This document shows positions 23,805 to 35,901 of a DNA stretch of 64,000 nucleotides, in pieces. The DNA is taken from assembly GCF_029946505.1 (NCBI RefSeq), contig NZ_JARZHG010000048.1, positions 1-64,000 of the forward strand, in the 5' to 3' direction. The notes beneath the pieces are model-generated. The model was not told the origin of the DNA. It searched no databases and worked only from the letters and a program-made list of their open reading frames with translations. The stretch's first letter is position 1; each line of letters begins with the position of its first letter. The position numbers were made by a program, and so were the translations under genes. This DNA is from Polyangium sp. y55x31 (GTDB lineage: Bacteria; Myxococcota_A; Polyangia; Polyangiales; Polyangiaceae).

Positions 23805-25204
23805 CTCTCGGGGCGCGGCGGCGGGTCTTTCGCGATCGGCCTCGGATGGAGGCGCGATTCGGCCATGTGCGCCGCGCCGCCGAGCAGGATCCGCGCCGCG
23901 AGCTCCGGCTCGAAGAGCGAACGCGTCGGCTTCATCATGTAATACACGGGCGTCACCCGCCGGAGCACCTCGGCGTCGCGGATCATCGTGTGCAGGATGG
24001 CGTTGCCGAAAAACGCCCCGAATCTCGACGGCCTCGGCAGATCACTCTTCGCGCCCGGAAACCGCATGTCGGCGCTCGTCGCGAGGTTCCACGCGTCCTT
24101 GATCGCGCGCTGCTGATTGCCGAAGAAGACCCGCTCGAAGCCCGAATCCCCGAGCGAGACCCGCTCCAGCGTGGATTCGAGGGCGCGCGCCGAGAGCGTG
24201 GCCACGGTCATGCCCTGACCATACATCGGGTTGAACGTGCAGACGCTGTCGCTCACGGCGACGAACCCCGGCAAAGGATGGGCGAGTTTGTCGAAGCGGC
24301 GCAGACGGTTCTGGTTCGCGCGGCTCGAATAAACCGGCGAGATGGGTCGGCCGAGCTCCGCCATGCGCTGAAGGACCGGCGAGCGCAACGCGCCGAGCGT
24401 CCGGAAAAACCCCTCCTCGTCGCTCGGCGGGTAATGCTTGGCGTACCCGACGAGCGTGATGATCCAGCGGCGGCCCTCGACCGGGAAGAGCACGCCGCCG
24501 ATGAAATGGTTTTCCTCGGGCGAAGGGTCGAGCCAGACCATCTTCCACCAGACATCGGGCGGCATTTGCTCGGGGGCCTCGTACCAGCGGGAGCTATACC
24601 CCGAGTAACAATCCACCACCTCCTCGCGCGGGACCTCGGCGCCGAGCGAAGCGAGCCACGAAGGCGCCTTCGACGAGCGGCCGCTCGCGTCGACCACGAG
24701 ATCGGCCGGGAGCGTGAGGTTCGTCCCGCCGCCCCGCCGCACCGCGAGCACGCCCGCGACCCGGCCGGGTGCGTCCGGACGAACGTACAGGCCCGTCGCC
24801 TCGGTCCGCGGCAGGATCTCCACGCGGCCGTCTTCCCGCAGCCGCCGGCGCACGATCGATTCCGTCAGATCACGCGTCGCGAGATAGACCGTGCAGCCGC
24901 TCCGCATCGGCTGCTGCCAGCCCGAATATCGCAGGATGGTGCCGTCGTACGCGACGTCGAGCCCGTGCGCGCCCTTGGCCTCGTACTCGGCGAGGAAGCC
25001 CGGGAACATGGCCTCGAGCTCCTTCGCCCCGCGCGTGACGAGGGCGTGCACGTGCCTCGCCTGCGGCACCCCGGCGCGCGCGGTGGGCCCCTCCGGGAGA
25101 TCGTCCCGATCGAGGACCGTGATTCTCTCGAAGAATCGCTCGAGCACCCGCGCCGCCGAGAGGCCCGACATGCCCGCACCGATGACGACCGCGTGTTTCT
25201 GCAT
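23801..25204 (-). CDS. FAD-dependent oxidoreductase (hydroxylase/epoxidase-like)
   Basis: 467 residues from the ATG at 25204. The Rossmann dinucleotide motif GAGMSGLSAARVLE is at about 8-21, followed by the ITVLDRD acidic end of the second strand. A second motif, DLVVDASGRSSKAPSWL, matches the DG-type motif of the aromatic hydroxylase group. FVAVSDSVCTFNPMYGQGMTVA is the GD-like motif region with the FNP-YGQGM sequence. This combination is typical of FAD oxidoreductases near the 2-polyprenyl-6-methoxyphenol hydroxylase and squalene-epoxidase relatives, often in lipid or natural-product tailoring. No companion biosynthetic genes are nearby. Its stop overlaps that of the convergent GST-like gene. 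Confidence 0.85.
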   Translation of the reverse strand: MQKHAVVIGAGMSGLSAARVLERFFERITVLDRDDLPEGPTARAGVPQARHVHALVTRGAKELEAMFPGFLAEYEAKGAHGLDVAYDGTILRYSGWQQPMRSGCTVYLATRDLTESIVRRRLREDGRVEILPRTEATGLYVRPDAPGRVAGVLAVRRGGGTNLTLPADLVVDASGRSSKAPSWLASLGAEVPREEVVDCYSGYSSRWYEAPEQMPPDVWWKMVWLDPSPEENHFIGGVLFPVEGRRWIITLVGYAKHYPPSDEEGFFRTLGALRSPVLQRMAELGRPISPVYSSRANQNRLRRFDKLAHPLPGFVAVSDSVCTFNPMYGQGMTVATLSARALESTLERVSLGDSGFERVFFGNQQRAIKDAWNLATSADMRFPGAKSDLPRPSRFGAFFGNAILHTMIRDAEVLRRVTPVYYMMKPTRSLFEPELAARILLGGAAHMAESRLHPRPIAKDPPPRPES

Positions 25205-25227
25205 GCTCGAAGTCTCGTAAAGCGAGG

Positions 25228-29073
<3,846 letters not shown>

Positions 29074-29097
29074 GGTGGAAGCTCCCCTCACCCCCAC

Positions 29098-29120
29098 CCC
29101 CTCTCCCGGCGGGAGAGGGG
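29098..29120. other. Intercistronic perfect 10-bp hairpin, REP-like
   Basis: CCCCTCTCCC-GGC-GGGAGAGGGG is a perfect inverted repeat in the 71-base gap between the outer-membrane-like gene and the kinase gene on the minus strand. It is flanked by CCCTCACCCCC. The same type of sequence is common as a dispersed intergenic repeat in high-GC proteobacteria. In RNA it could protect the upstream message end or lower read-through into the kinase gene; there is no T-run. Confidence 0.7.
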
Positions 29121-29144
29121 AAAAGAGGAACCCCTAGCCTCGCT

Positions 29145-29972
29145 TCACCGGGGCCGCAGAATCAAGTCGAACGTCGGGAAAAAATCGTTCGAGCGCACGG
29201 GGACTCTGCGCCACCGCCCGTCGTCTCCTTTTTCGAGGACCTTTTCGCGCTGATCGTAATTGTACCAGATCCCCCCGAGCGCCACGCGCACCGTCTTGCC
29301 GAGCCCGATCTCGATCCCGACCTCGGCGCTCGCGTAGAACGGCGAGCGCGGCGGGGCGGGGCTCCGCCCGATCGCATATCCGTTCACGGCGGCGCGCGCC
29401 CGGAGCCAATCGAGGATCGCGTAATCGTAGGCGAGGCCCGTCCGGACCCGAAACCCGTTCAGCGCCGGCGCGAACAAGAGCTCGAGCGGCGCGTACGTCT
29501 CGAGAGGCGTCGCGGGGTTTTCGCCGAGCGAGAGGCCGACCGTCGTCTCCAGCCGCCCCGTCAAAACCCCGCGCTCGCCGCCCGAGACGAAGAGCCCCGC
29601 CGTCGGCGCGACCACCCAGCCGGGCCGCTGCCCCGAATTCTCCCACGTCGGGAACAGATACCCCTGCGTCAGGCGCATCGCGCCCGTCGGAACGGAAAGT
29701 CCGTATTCGCCCGTCACCACGACGCCCTTGCCGAGGTGGCCGAGCTCGCCGCGGAACGTGAAGTTCGGCGAGAGCAAGAGCCACGGCACGATCATCGTGG
29801 TGACCTCCCAGCCGCCGCCGAGCCCGAGCTCGAAGGGCGACATGAGCCCGCCGGAGACCTTTCCTTTGCCCAGAACACGCGCCGTCTCGCGCGCATCCAT
29901 GGGCTCGGCCTCGGCGAGGGCCGGCGAGAGCAGGGCGAAAAGCCCGATCACGGCAAAACACGCTCGTTTCAC
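29145..29972 (-). CDS. Secreted beta-rich outer-membrane-like protein
   Basis: 275 residues from the GTG at 29972, fixed by its GTGA overlap with the stop of the preceding nuclease-like gene. A signal peptide (about 1-21) ends in ALAEAEP. The mature chain has alternating aromatic and hydrophobic residues in strands of 9-11 residues separated by Gly/Asp turns (GGGWEVTTMIVPWLLLSPNFTFRG, GVVVTGEYGLSVP, YASAEVGIEIGLG), as in outer-membrane beta-barrels or conserved lipid-A-deacylase-like proteins; it ends in a strand FPTFDLILRPR. Likely in the outer membrane. Function unknown. Confidence 0.7.
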   Translation of the reverse strand: MKRACFAVIGLFALLSPALAEAEPMDARETARVLGKGKVSGGLMSPFELGLGGGWEVTTMIVPWLLLSPNFTFRGELGHLGKGVVVTGEYGLSVPTGAMRLTQGYLFPTWENSGQRPGWVVAPTAGLFVSGGERGVLTGRLETTVGLSLGENPATPLETYAPLELLFAPALNGFRVRTGLAYDYAILDWLRARAAVNGYAIGRSPAPPRSPFYASAEVGIEIGLGKTVRVALGGIWYNYDQREKVLEKGDDGRWRRVPVRSNDFFPTFDLILRPR

Positions 29973-31129
29973 GGCGTCCCTCCCCCGAGCACCCACGTCC
30001 CCACGACCGGCGCGTGATCACTGAGGAGCAAGGGATCACTCTTGATCCCTTGCCTCCCGGGCTCCTGGAGCACATCCGTCGAGCCCGGCGCCCAGGCATC
30101 GGCCTTCGAGACGAAGAGATAATCGAGCGTGCGGTTCCAGAACTGCGGATTGCCCTGCTCGTCCGGGTGCAGCGGCCCGGCCACGGTATGCGTGAAATAC
30201 CGCCGCTGATCGACCTCGGTGGTGCCGTAGGCTTCGAGGCTCACCCAGGGCACGAAATCGTCGTAATACTTCTGCATGATCTCCGGCGTGTACGGGGGCT
30301 GCTCGTATTCGGTGCCGATCGAGCTCGGGTGTTCGTCGGGAAAACCGACCAGCTTGATCGCGGTCGGGGGCAGCTCGTTCCAATCGCCGCCGATCACGAA
30401 GGGGAGCGTCTCTTTTTTGATCTCGTCGTAGATCTGGTCGATCTGCCGGCGTTTCGTGCCGTCGAGGTCGTAGGCCTCGGTGTGCACCACGTACGCGGCC
30501 ACGTCCCTGCCCGCGCCCACGTCGATCACGGCGCGCCCGATCATGCGGTGAATGTAGAACTTGGCCGTGACCGCGTCCTGATCGGTGCGATCCTCCTGCC
30601 GGATCCGCTCGGCGAACGTGATGGGGTATTTCGAGAAGATCGCGTTGCCGAGATCCATCCGGCCGACGCCCTCGGAGGGGATGTAGCGGCTGTTCCAGGT
30701 CTGGATGTAGGCCGCGTAGTTGAGGCTCGTGGCCTCCAGCATGCCCTGCACCATGTCGTAATAGGCGCTGCGCCGGGAGTTCACCTCGATCTCCTCGGTC
30801 ATGAGGATATCGGGATCGTACTCGTTCACGAGGCGGTAGAGGTCGGCCATGTTCTCGAGGACCTCGTGTCGGGTCATCTGCACGCGGTCGCCCCAGTAAT
30901 CGAACCAGAAGTCGATCCGCGCGGCGCCGTATTTCACGTTCCAGGCCATGACCTTGAGCGTGGCAGGCGCGGCATCCGCGGGCGGCACGAGCGTGCTGCG
31001 CGTCGTGACCTGGACCTCCTGGCGAACGAAGTCCATGTCGTCCGCGAGCGGCTCGCAGGCCGGGAGCAAGGCGAGGAGCGCCGACATCGAGAGCGCGAAG
31101 GACGCGCTGCGGCGGGTGAAGAGTCCCAT
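29969..31129 (-). CDS. Secreted endonuclease/exonuclease/phosphatase-family lipoprotein
   Basis: 386 residues from the ATG at 31129. The signal ends in LLALLPAC, a good lipobox (cysteine near 25). The EEP fold motifs are in order: TLKVMAWNVKYG (about 58-69, Asn is catalytic), DILMTEEIEV (metal-binding Glu), GGDWNELPP (Asp/Asn pair) and LLSDHAPVVGTW (catalytic SDH). The family includes DNase I, sphingomyelinases and inositol phosphatases. The substrate cannot be chosen. Exported to the outer membrane surface, a nuclease or phosphodiesterase could act on prey material. A long open frame continues upstream antisense to the next genes but does not look coding. Confidence 0.85.
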   Translation of the reverse strand: MGLFTRRSASFALSMSALLALLPACEPLADDMDFVRQEVQVTTRSTLVPPADAAPATLKVMAWNVKYGAARIDFWFDYWGDRVQMTRHEVLENMADLYRLVNEYDPDILMTEEIEVNSRRSAYYDMVQGMLEATSLNYAAYIQTWNSRYIPSEGVGRMDLGNAIFSKYPITFAERIRQEDRTDQDAVTAKFYIHRMIGRAVIDVGAGRDVAAYVVHTEAYDLDGTKRRQIDQIYDEIKKETLPFVIGGDWNELPPTAIKLVGFPDEHPSSIGTEYEQPPYTPEIMQKYYDDFVPWVSLEAYGTTEVDQRRYFTHTVAGPLHPDEQGNPQFWNRTLDYLFVSKADAWAPGSTDVLQEPGRQGIKSDPLLLSDHAPVVGTWVLGGGTP

Positions 31130-31348
31130 GACCGTCCATGCTACCCCCCACGCCCCGACCGTTGAAAGATCCTTACGGCCCCCCGTCACGGACCTCTGCA
31201 TGCGCGCCACCTGATCACCATTCGGACCACCCCTGCTCACGGTGCCGTTCAGCCTGTGCGGAAAAGCGCTGCGATTCTGCAATTCCTTCGAATCACGCGC
31301 GCCGGGTTCCCGCTTGACACCCACGCCCCCCTCGATTCTCCTCGAAGG

Positions 31349-32239
31349 ATGTCCCGCGCCTCTCTCCTCCTCGCATTCGCACCTCTGGCTGCCGCCGCGC
31401 TCCTCGTCGCTCCGGACGCGTCGGCGACGAACTACTCGCTCTGGATTCACGGCCGGAACACCGGCACGGCGACCAAGGCGGGCAATTACACCGACTTCTC
31501 GTACTGGGGTTCGTCGGCGACCTCGGCCGGCATCAACAAGAAGGCCGTCAACTGGGACGGCAAGAGCCACATCTCCGAGCAGAACTTCCGCATCCGCGAC
31601 GCCCTCGATTGCTACTGTACGGGCGCGAACTGGTGTTACATCGCCGCCCACAGCGCGGGCGACGCCCAGATCGGCTATGCGCTGGCGCAGTACGGCGGCT
31701 CGACGCGCAGCATCAAGAACGCGAGCCCCGCGGCCGACGGCACGTGCGGCAATGCGGGCGGTACGCAGACCGGATGGAACATCCATTGGGTCGACATCGC
31801 GAGCGGCGCGGGCGGCGGCAGCGAGCTCGCGAACATCGGCGCCTGGGCGGTGAGCGACGCGCTCACGGACGACCTGAAGACGGCCGTGATGCGCGGCCTC
31901 TACGACCACAACCAGACCCGCGGAAAATGGTTTTACATGTTCGCGGGCGCGAAGGGCACGCTCTACTCGGCCACGCTGGCCGGCCAGGACGACGAGGCGG
32001 TCGGGTACCACTCGACGGGCGGCGTCTCCGTGACGGGCGGCTTCTGCAACGCGGGCGACCTCTTCTGCGACGGCACGCTCACGACGGGCTCGGGCGCGAC
32101 GAGCAACGGCAAGGCGAAATGGTCGTACCACAACGTCGAGCTCGTCGACACGTCCGAGCAGTACAACCATTACGCGAACGGCGCCTGGGCGGGCATCATC
32201 GCCCCGGTGCGCACCGACATGGCCAACTACGCCAAGTAA
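31349..32239 (+). CDS. Secreted alpha/beta-hydrolase-like serine hydrolase
   Basis: 296 residues from the ATG at 31349. Signal peptide about 1-26 (APDASA). LWIHG (31-35) fits an oxyanion-hole HG, and WCYIAAHSAGDAQIG (96-110) is a nucleophile elbow with Ser102. GQDDEAVGYHSTGG (late) offers Asp and His for a triad. Paired cysteines (88, 90, 96 and later) suggest disulphides. I think it is a secreted lipase/esterase or amidase of unknown substrate. A TTGACA at 31314-31319 may be its -35 box; no good -10 is seen. Nine bases downstream starts a membrane-anchored partner gene, as in lipase-helper pairs, but no foldase homology is recognised. Confidence 0.75.
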   Translation: MSRASLLLAFAPLAAAALLVAPDASATNYSLWIHGRNTGTATKAGNYTDFSYWGSSATSAGINKKAVNWDGKSHISEQNFRIRDALDCYCTGANWCYIAAHSAGDAQIGYALAQYGGSTRSIKNASPAADGTCGNAGGTQTGWNIHWVDIASGAGGGSELANIGAWAVSDALTDDLKTAVMRGLYDHNQTRGKWFYMFAGAKGTLYSATLAGQDDEAVGYHSTGGVSVTGGFCNAGDLFCDGTLTTGSGATSNGKAKWSYHNVELVDTSEQYNHYANGAWAGIIAPVRTDMANYAK

Positions 32240-32248
32240 GCACGGCGC

Positions 32249-33481
32249 GTGTCGAAACGCTTGGCAGGAAAAACGGCCTCCCCGCGGCCGGGGCGACGGC
32301 GCCTCGCGCTCGGGGCGGCCGTCCTCGCCGCGGGCCTCCTGCTCTTCTGGCAACGCGACCGCCTCTCGCCGCGGCGCGCGCCCTCCGAAGAGGAGCTCTT
32401 CGCCGCGGCCCCCGCGCGATCCGCCGGGGCCGCGCCGTCTCGCGACCAAAACGGACCGAAGCCGCGCTGGGTGGACACGACAAACGCGGGCGAAGGCGCG
32501 GCGAGCGCGCGTGAAATCGCCGAAAAACGCCTGGAGCGAGCGCGGCACACGCTCGAAGGGTACATGCAGGCGACACGTTACCCGCCCGGCGCGCGCCCGC
32601 TCTCGGAAAAACCCGATCTCCAGAAGGCCCATTCCGTCGCGAAGAACACGCTGCCGCTCGCGCGCCCGGATCACAAGCTCACGGACGCCCGCGTGACGCT
32701 GGAGCAGGATCGCCTGTATCTCGTGGGCGACGAGGCCGCGCGCCTCCGGGTCTCGTGCACGACGAGCGACGGCCCGGCGCGTTGCGAGGTCCTGCGCGCC
32801 GAAGCCCGCGTGCCGGAGACGATGCCGCAGGCGAACACGATGCCCCCGGCCCGCGTCGCGTTCGCCGACGAAGGCGCGGGCGGAACCGCGATCACCGCGC
32901 TCTTCGCCCCGGCGAAGGAGGGATTCGGCGGGTATCACGGCCCGATCGCGGTGAACCTCGATCTGCGCATCGAAGGCGAGGAGGGCGGGGCGCAATTCAA
33001 CCTCGTCTACACGCCCGCGCCGCCGGCCCGCTTCACGGGCGACGTGCGCGAGGTGATCGAGGACGGCTCGCTCTGCTTGTACCTGCGCCTCGCGGTGGAC
33101 AAACCGGGCCGGTACGTGGTCGTGGGCCGCGTGGACGACGCCGAGGGGGACGGATTCGGCTACCTCGAGCACAACGATCCGCTCGGCGCGGGCGCGCAGG
33201 AGGCAAAAATGTGCATTTTCGGCAAACTCGTCCTCGACGAGCGAGCGAAATCGCCGTTCGTGCTGCGCGACGTGGAGGCGTACCTTCTCAAGGAAGACAC
33301 CTACCCCGACCGCGAGCTCGTCGCGGGGCGCGACGGGCCTTTCTACACGACGAAGGCCTATCCGGAGAGCGTGTTTTCCGATGCGGAATGGCAGAGCGAG
33401 GAGCGGGACCGCCACATCAAGGAGTTCACGAAGAACGTGAAGGAGGCGGAAGGCGAGCTCGAAGCGGCGGGCGGGCCTTAG
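32249..33481 (+). CDS. Membrane-anchored protein downstream of the secreted hydrolase
   Basis: 410 residues from a GTG at 32249, nine bases after the hydrolase stop. One hydrophobic segment (about 18-35, LALGAAVLAAGLLLFW) is followed by a long exported part. The middle is beta-rich (about 130-300, including FNLVYTPAPPARFTGDVREVIEDGSL and a jelly-roll-like KPGRYVVVGRVDDAEGDGFGYL), and the C-terminus is a charged helix, EEAEGELEAA-like. Type II single-pass topology resembles lipase-specific foldases, but the sequence does not obviously match Lif (DUF). I do not recognise a family. Co-transcription with the hydrolase suggests a chaperone, tether or inhibitor role. Confidence 0.7.
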   Translation: MSKRLAGKTASPRPGRRRLALGAAVLAAGLLLFWQRDRLSPRRAPSEEELFAAAPARSAGAAPSRDQNGPKPRWVDTTNAGEGAASAREIAEKRLERARHTLEGYMQATRYPPGARPLSEKPDLQKAHSVAKNTLPLARPDHKLTDARVTLEQDRLYLVGDEAARLRVSCTTSDGPARCEVLRAEARVPETMPQANTMPPARVAFADEGAGGTAITALFAPAKEGFGGYHGPIAVNLDLRIEGEEGGAQFNLVYTPAPPARFTGDVREVIEDGSLCLYLRLAVDKPGRYVVVGRVDDAEGDGFGYLEHNDPLGAGAQEAKMCIFGKLVLDERAKSPFVLRDVEAYLLKEDTYPDRELVAGRDGPFYTTKAYPESVFSDAEWQSEERDRHIKEFTKNVKEAEGELEAAGGP

Positions 33482-33488
33482 CAGCCGG

Positions 33489-35258
33489 TCATTGCGGCGG
33501 CTCGATCTGGAACACGTCCCACGCCGGCGTGTGGTTGTTCTCCTCCGGGACCTGCGACGTCACGTAAAGCGCGGGGTACGTCTTTTCGATCACCTCGGAT
33601 CCGTCCGCCTGCACGTGGGTGACGACGCCACTCACGAAGAGCTGCGGATTGTTCAGATCGCGCCGCTTCGAGCTGAACGTCAGCCAGTAATACTTCTTGC
33701 CCTGGAATACCTCGGCGCTCGGAGCCCAGCGCGGCCACGAGTTCGTGAGGCCCGGGCTCGCCTTGCCCACGCAGGCCGGCGGATCGTTGCCCGCCACGCG
33801 CACCGCCTCGCCGCCTTTCGCCGGGACCACGAACACCTCGGCCATCGGCTCGTCGTACGAATCCGCCCACGCCCCGTTCGGCAGCTTGTACGGCGCAAAC
33901 CGATTGAACGCGAGCAGCGTGTCGTCCGGCGATACGACCGGGTAAAACTCCACGAACGCCGGATCACTCGCGCCGGGCAGCGGCGTCGCATTGCCGCCTT
34001 GCCGATTGTTGAAGGGCACCGTGTAGATGTCCATCGTCGTATCGGCGTCCGAGATCCCCGTGATGACGCCCTCGCCGCCGGCGGGCGCGGTCGTGTAAGC
34101 GATCGTCGTCCCATCGTGCCACCACGTCGGCGACGCGACCACCGCGCGCCCGTCCCCCACGCGCGGCAAGATACCCCAGCCAGTCGCGGGATCCTGCGCG
34201 TGAAGGTCGGTCCAGGCGAGCTCGTACTTGGTCCCCGTGAGCGCGGGATCGAACATCACCGTGACGGCGACGGCGTCCTGCGCCGTGTAATGGGCCCCGG
34301 AGAGCGTCGGCGCCGTTTGCTTGTTCCGCCCGAGCAGCCCGAGCGCCACGGCCGAGACCTGCATCTCCGTGGGCAAACCCGCCGTCCCGTCCACCTTTCG
34401 CGCCGAGACGGTCCGCGTCCCGCTCGTCGCGTCACGCGTGAAAAACGAGAGCGCGCCGTCCGGCGACGAGGCATGGCAAGCCACGCACGTCGTATCCCCG
34501 CCCGTGATCTCGGGCGAGAGCACCGTCGTCACCTCGGTGTCGCCGATGGAAAAACCCTTCAATGCGGTCTTGCCCGAGCCCGGCGCGCCCGTCGTCCAGT
34601 AAACGATCGATCCCGGCGCCGCGACGGGCGCCACGTGCACCACGCCCTCGGTCCCGACGAACGGCCCGGCGACGAGCTGTCCCCCGTCGATCTGCGCGCT
34701 CCGCACGGACACCTGGATGTCCCGGCCGGCGCTGTGCCCCGCGAGCCCGGACCAGATGTCCTCGGGAATCGTGTACGAGGTGGCCGTCGTGTAAACCACG
34801 AGCTCGTTCACCTGGTTGTCGACCTTCAGCCGAAGCTCGTAAACGTTCTGCCCGGCCGGCGCGATCCATTCGAATCGCAGCGGCGTCCAGTTCGTCGGGA
34901 CGAGCGCCTCCATCGGCGGCTCCGCGACACAAGGGCCGCCCATCGGCTGCGCGGGCATGCCCTGGAAGAGCTCGGGCGTCTGCGCCGGCACGCCCATGTC
35001 GATTTGTGGGCCGGCAGGGAAATCGGTGAAAGGCCCATTCGGATTGGGGCCACTGCCGATGAACTCGCCTCCCTCCCCGCCCGCGCCAGCCGTGCCAGCC
35101 GAGCCGCCCGATCCGGAGGCCCCAGCTCCGCCCGTTCCCTGGGTCGCAGACGAGCCACCGCCACCACTCGAGGAGCACGACACCCCGGCTGCGCCGAGCG
35201 CGGCGGCCGAGGCCAAGGCCAAGAAGAGCGCGATATCGCGCCGAACTGTGATTTTCAT
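33489..35258 (-). CDS. Lipoprotein with one c-type haem motif and propeller-like domain
   Basis: 589 residues from the ATG at 35258. The signal ends GAAGVSCSSS (lipoprotein) and is followed by a Gly/Ser/Ala-rich linker (about 29-60). A fibronectin-like beta region (about 110-200) precedes TCVACHASSPDG (CxxCH near 265), where haem could bind covalently, or the motif may be a relic of a cytochrome domain. The C-terminal half has TolB/WD40-like repeats (VVSPDDTLLAFNRFAP, SWPRWAPSAEVFQGKKYYWLTFSSKRR), the common form of myxobacterial surface proteins. Convergent with the 32249 gene (7 bases apart). Confidence 0.78.
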   Translation of the reverse strand: MKITVRRDIALFLALASAAALGAAGVSCSSSGGGGSSATQGTGGAGASGSGGSAGTAGAGGEGGEFIGSGPNPNGPFTDFPAGPQIDMGVPAQTPELFQGMPAQPMGGPCVAEPPMEALVPTNWTPLRFEWIAPAGQNVYELRLKVDNQVNELVVYTTATSYTIPEDIWSGLAGHSAGRDIQVSVRSAQIDGGQLVAGPFVGTEGVVHVAPVAAPGSIVYWTTGAPGSGKTALKGFSIGDTEVTTVLSPEITGGDTTCVACHASSPDGALSFFTRDATSGTRTVSARKVDGTAGLPTEMQVSAVALGLLGRNKQTAPTLSGAHYTAQDAVAVTVMFDPALTGTKYELAWTDLHAQDPATGWGILPRVGDGRAVVASPTWWHDGTTIAYTTAPAGGEGVITGISDADTTMDIYTVPFNNRQGGNATPLPGASDPAFVEFYPVVSPDDTLLAFNRFAPYKLPNGAWADSYDEPMAEVFVVPAKGGEAVRVAGNDPPACVGKASPGLTNSWPRWAPSAEVFQGKKYYWLTFSSKRRDLNNPQLFVSGVVTHVQADGSEVIEKTYPALYVTSQVPEENNHTPAWDVFQIEPPQ

Positions 35259-35370
35259 GAAGGGATGATCGGGAGCCACCGGGCGGCGTCAAGCACGAGG
35301 CGCCGCGCCCGCCCGATTGCGACAAGATTCCCGCGGTTGACATGCAAGCGCCCGGCTCCACGGGACCTCC

Positions 35371-35853
35371 ATGGCGGTGAGCGGGAGACAGAGGTCGATC
35401 ATCGCGCTCTCGGGCGGCGTGATCGCAGGCATCTTCGGCGGGATCGTCGTGAGCCTGTACGGGCTGCTCTCGACGGTCGCGCGCGGCGGCGATCCGTGGG
35501 TCGTGTTCAAGGGAGCCTCGGCTCCGTTCCTCGCCGATCGCGCATTCGCGCCCGGATTCGACGCAGGCGCCGTGGTGCTCGGCATCCTCCTGCATTTCGC
35601 CGTGTCGATTGCGTGGGGCGCGCTGTTCGGCCTGCTCGTCTACGGCGCAAACGTGTTCCGCACGCTCGTGTTCGGCGCAGCATACGGCGTGATCGTCTGG
35701 TTCGTCATGTACCGCGCGGTGTTGCCCACAGCAGGCCTCCGCGCGCTCGCAGAGAGCGCACCCGTGGGCCCGGCAATCCTCGAACACGTGGTTTTCGGGC
35801 TCGCGCTCGCGATCGGGTTTCTCCCGTTCCAGCGGCGCGCACCCGCGGTTTGA
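35371..35853 (+). CDS. Small four-helix membrane protein
   Basis: 160 residues, ATG at 35371. Four hydrophobic segments (about 10-33, 65-90, 95-117, 137-152) alternate with short loops. Gly/Ala-rich helices (GGVIAGIFGGIVV, FGAAYGVIVWFVMY) resemble DUF1440/DUF6789-type inner-membrane proteins, but I cannot assign a family. It is 48 bases before the PP2C-cNMP gene on the same strand and may be co-transcribed with it; no shared function is apparent. Confidence 0.6.
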   Translation: MAVSGRQRSIIALSGGVIAGIFGGIVVSLYGLLSTVARGGDPWVVFKGASAPFLADRAFAPGFDAGAVVLGILLHFAVSIAWGALFGLLVYGANVFRTLVFGAAYGVIVWFVMYRAVLPTAGLRALAESAPVGPAILEHVVFGLALAIGFLPFQRRAPAV

Positions 35854-35901
35854 CGCGTAGCGCCTTCCGCAGCGGACAGACCCTCGACTAGGATGAGGGG
35901 C

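Noticed and set aside
31130-33415. Upstream minus-strand extension (over 700 codons) of the nuclease-like gene
   Set aside because: It is antisense to the hydrolase pair and low in complexity; the lipoprotein signal at 31129 marks the real start.
33492-35891. Plus-strand frame of 799 codons
   Set aside because: Antisense to the CxxCH lipoprotein gene; composition is Arg/Gly/Pro shadow coding.
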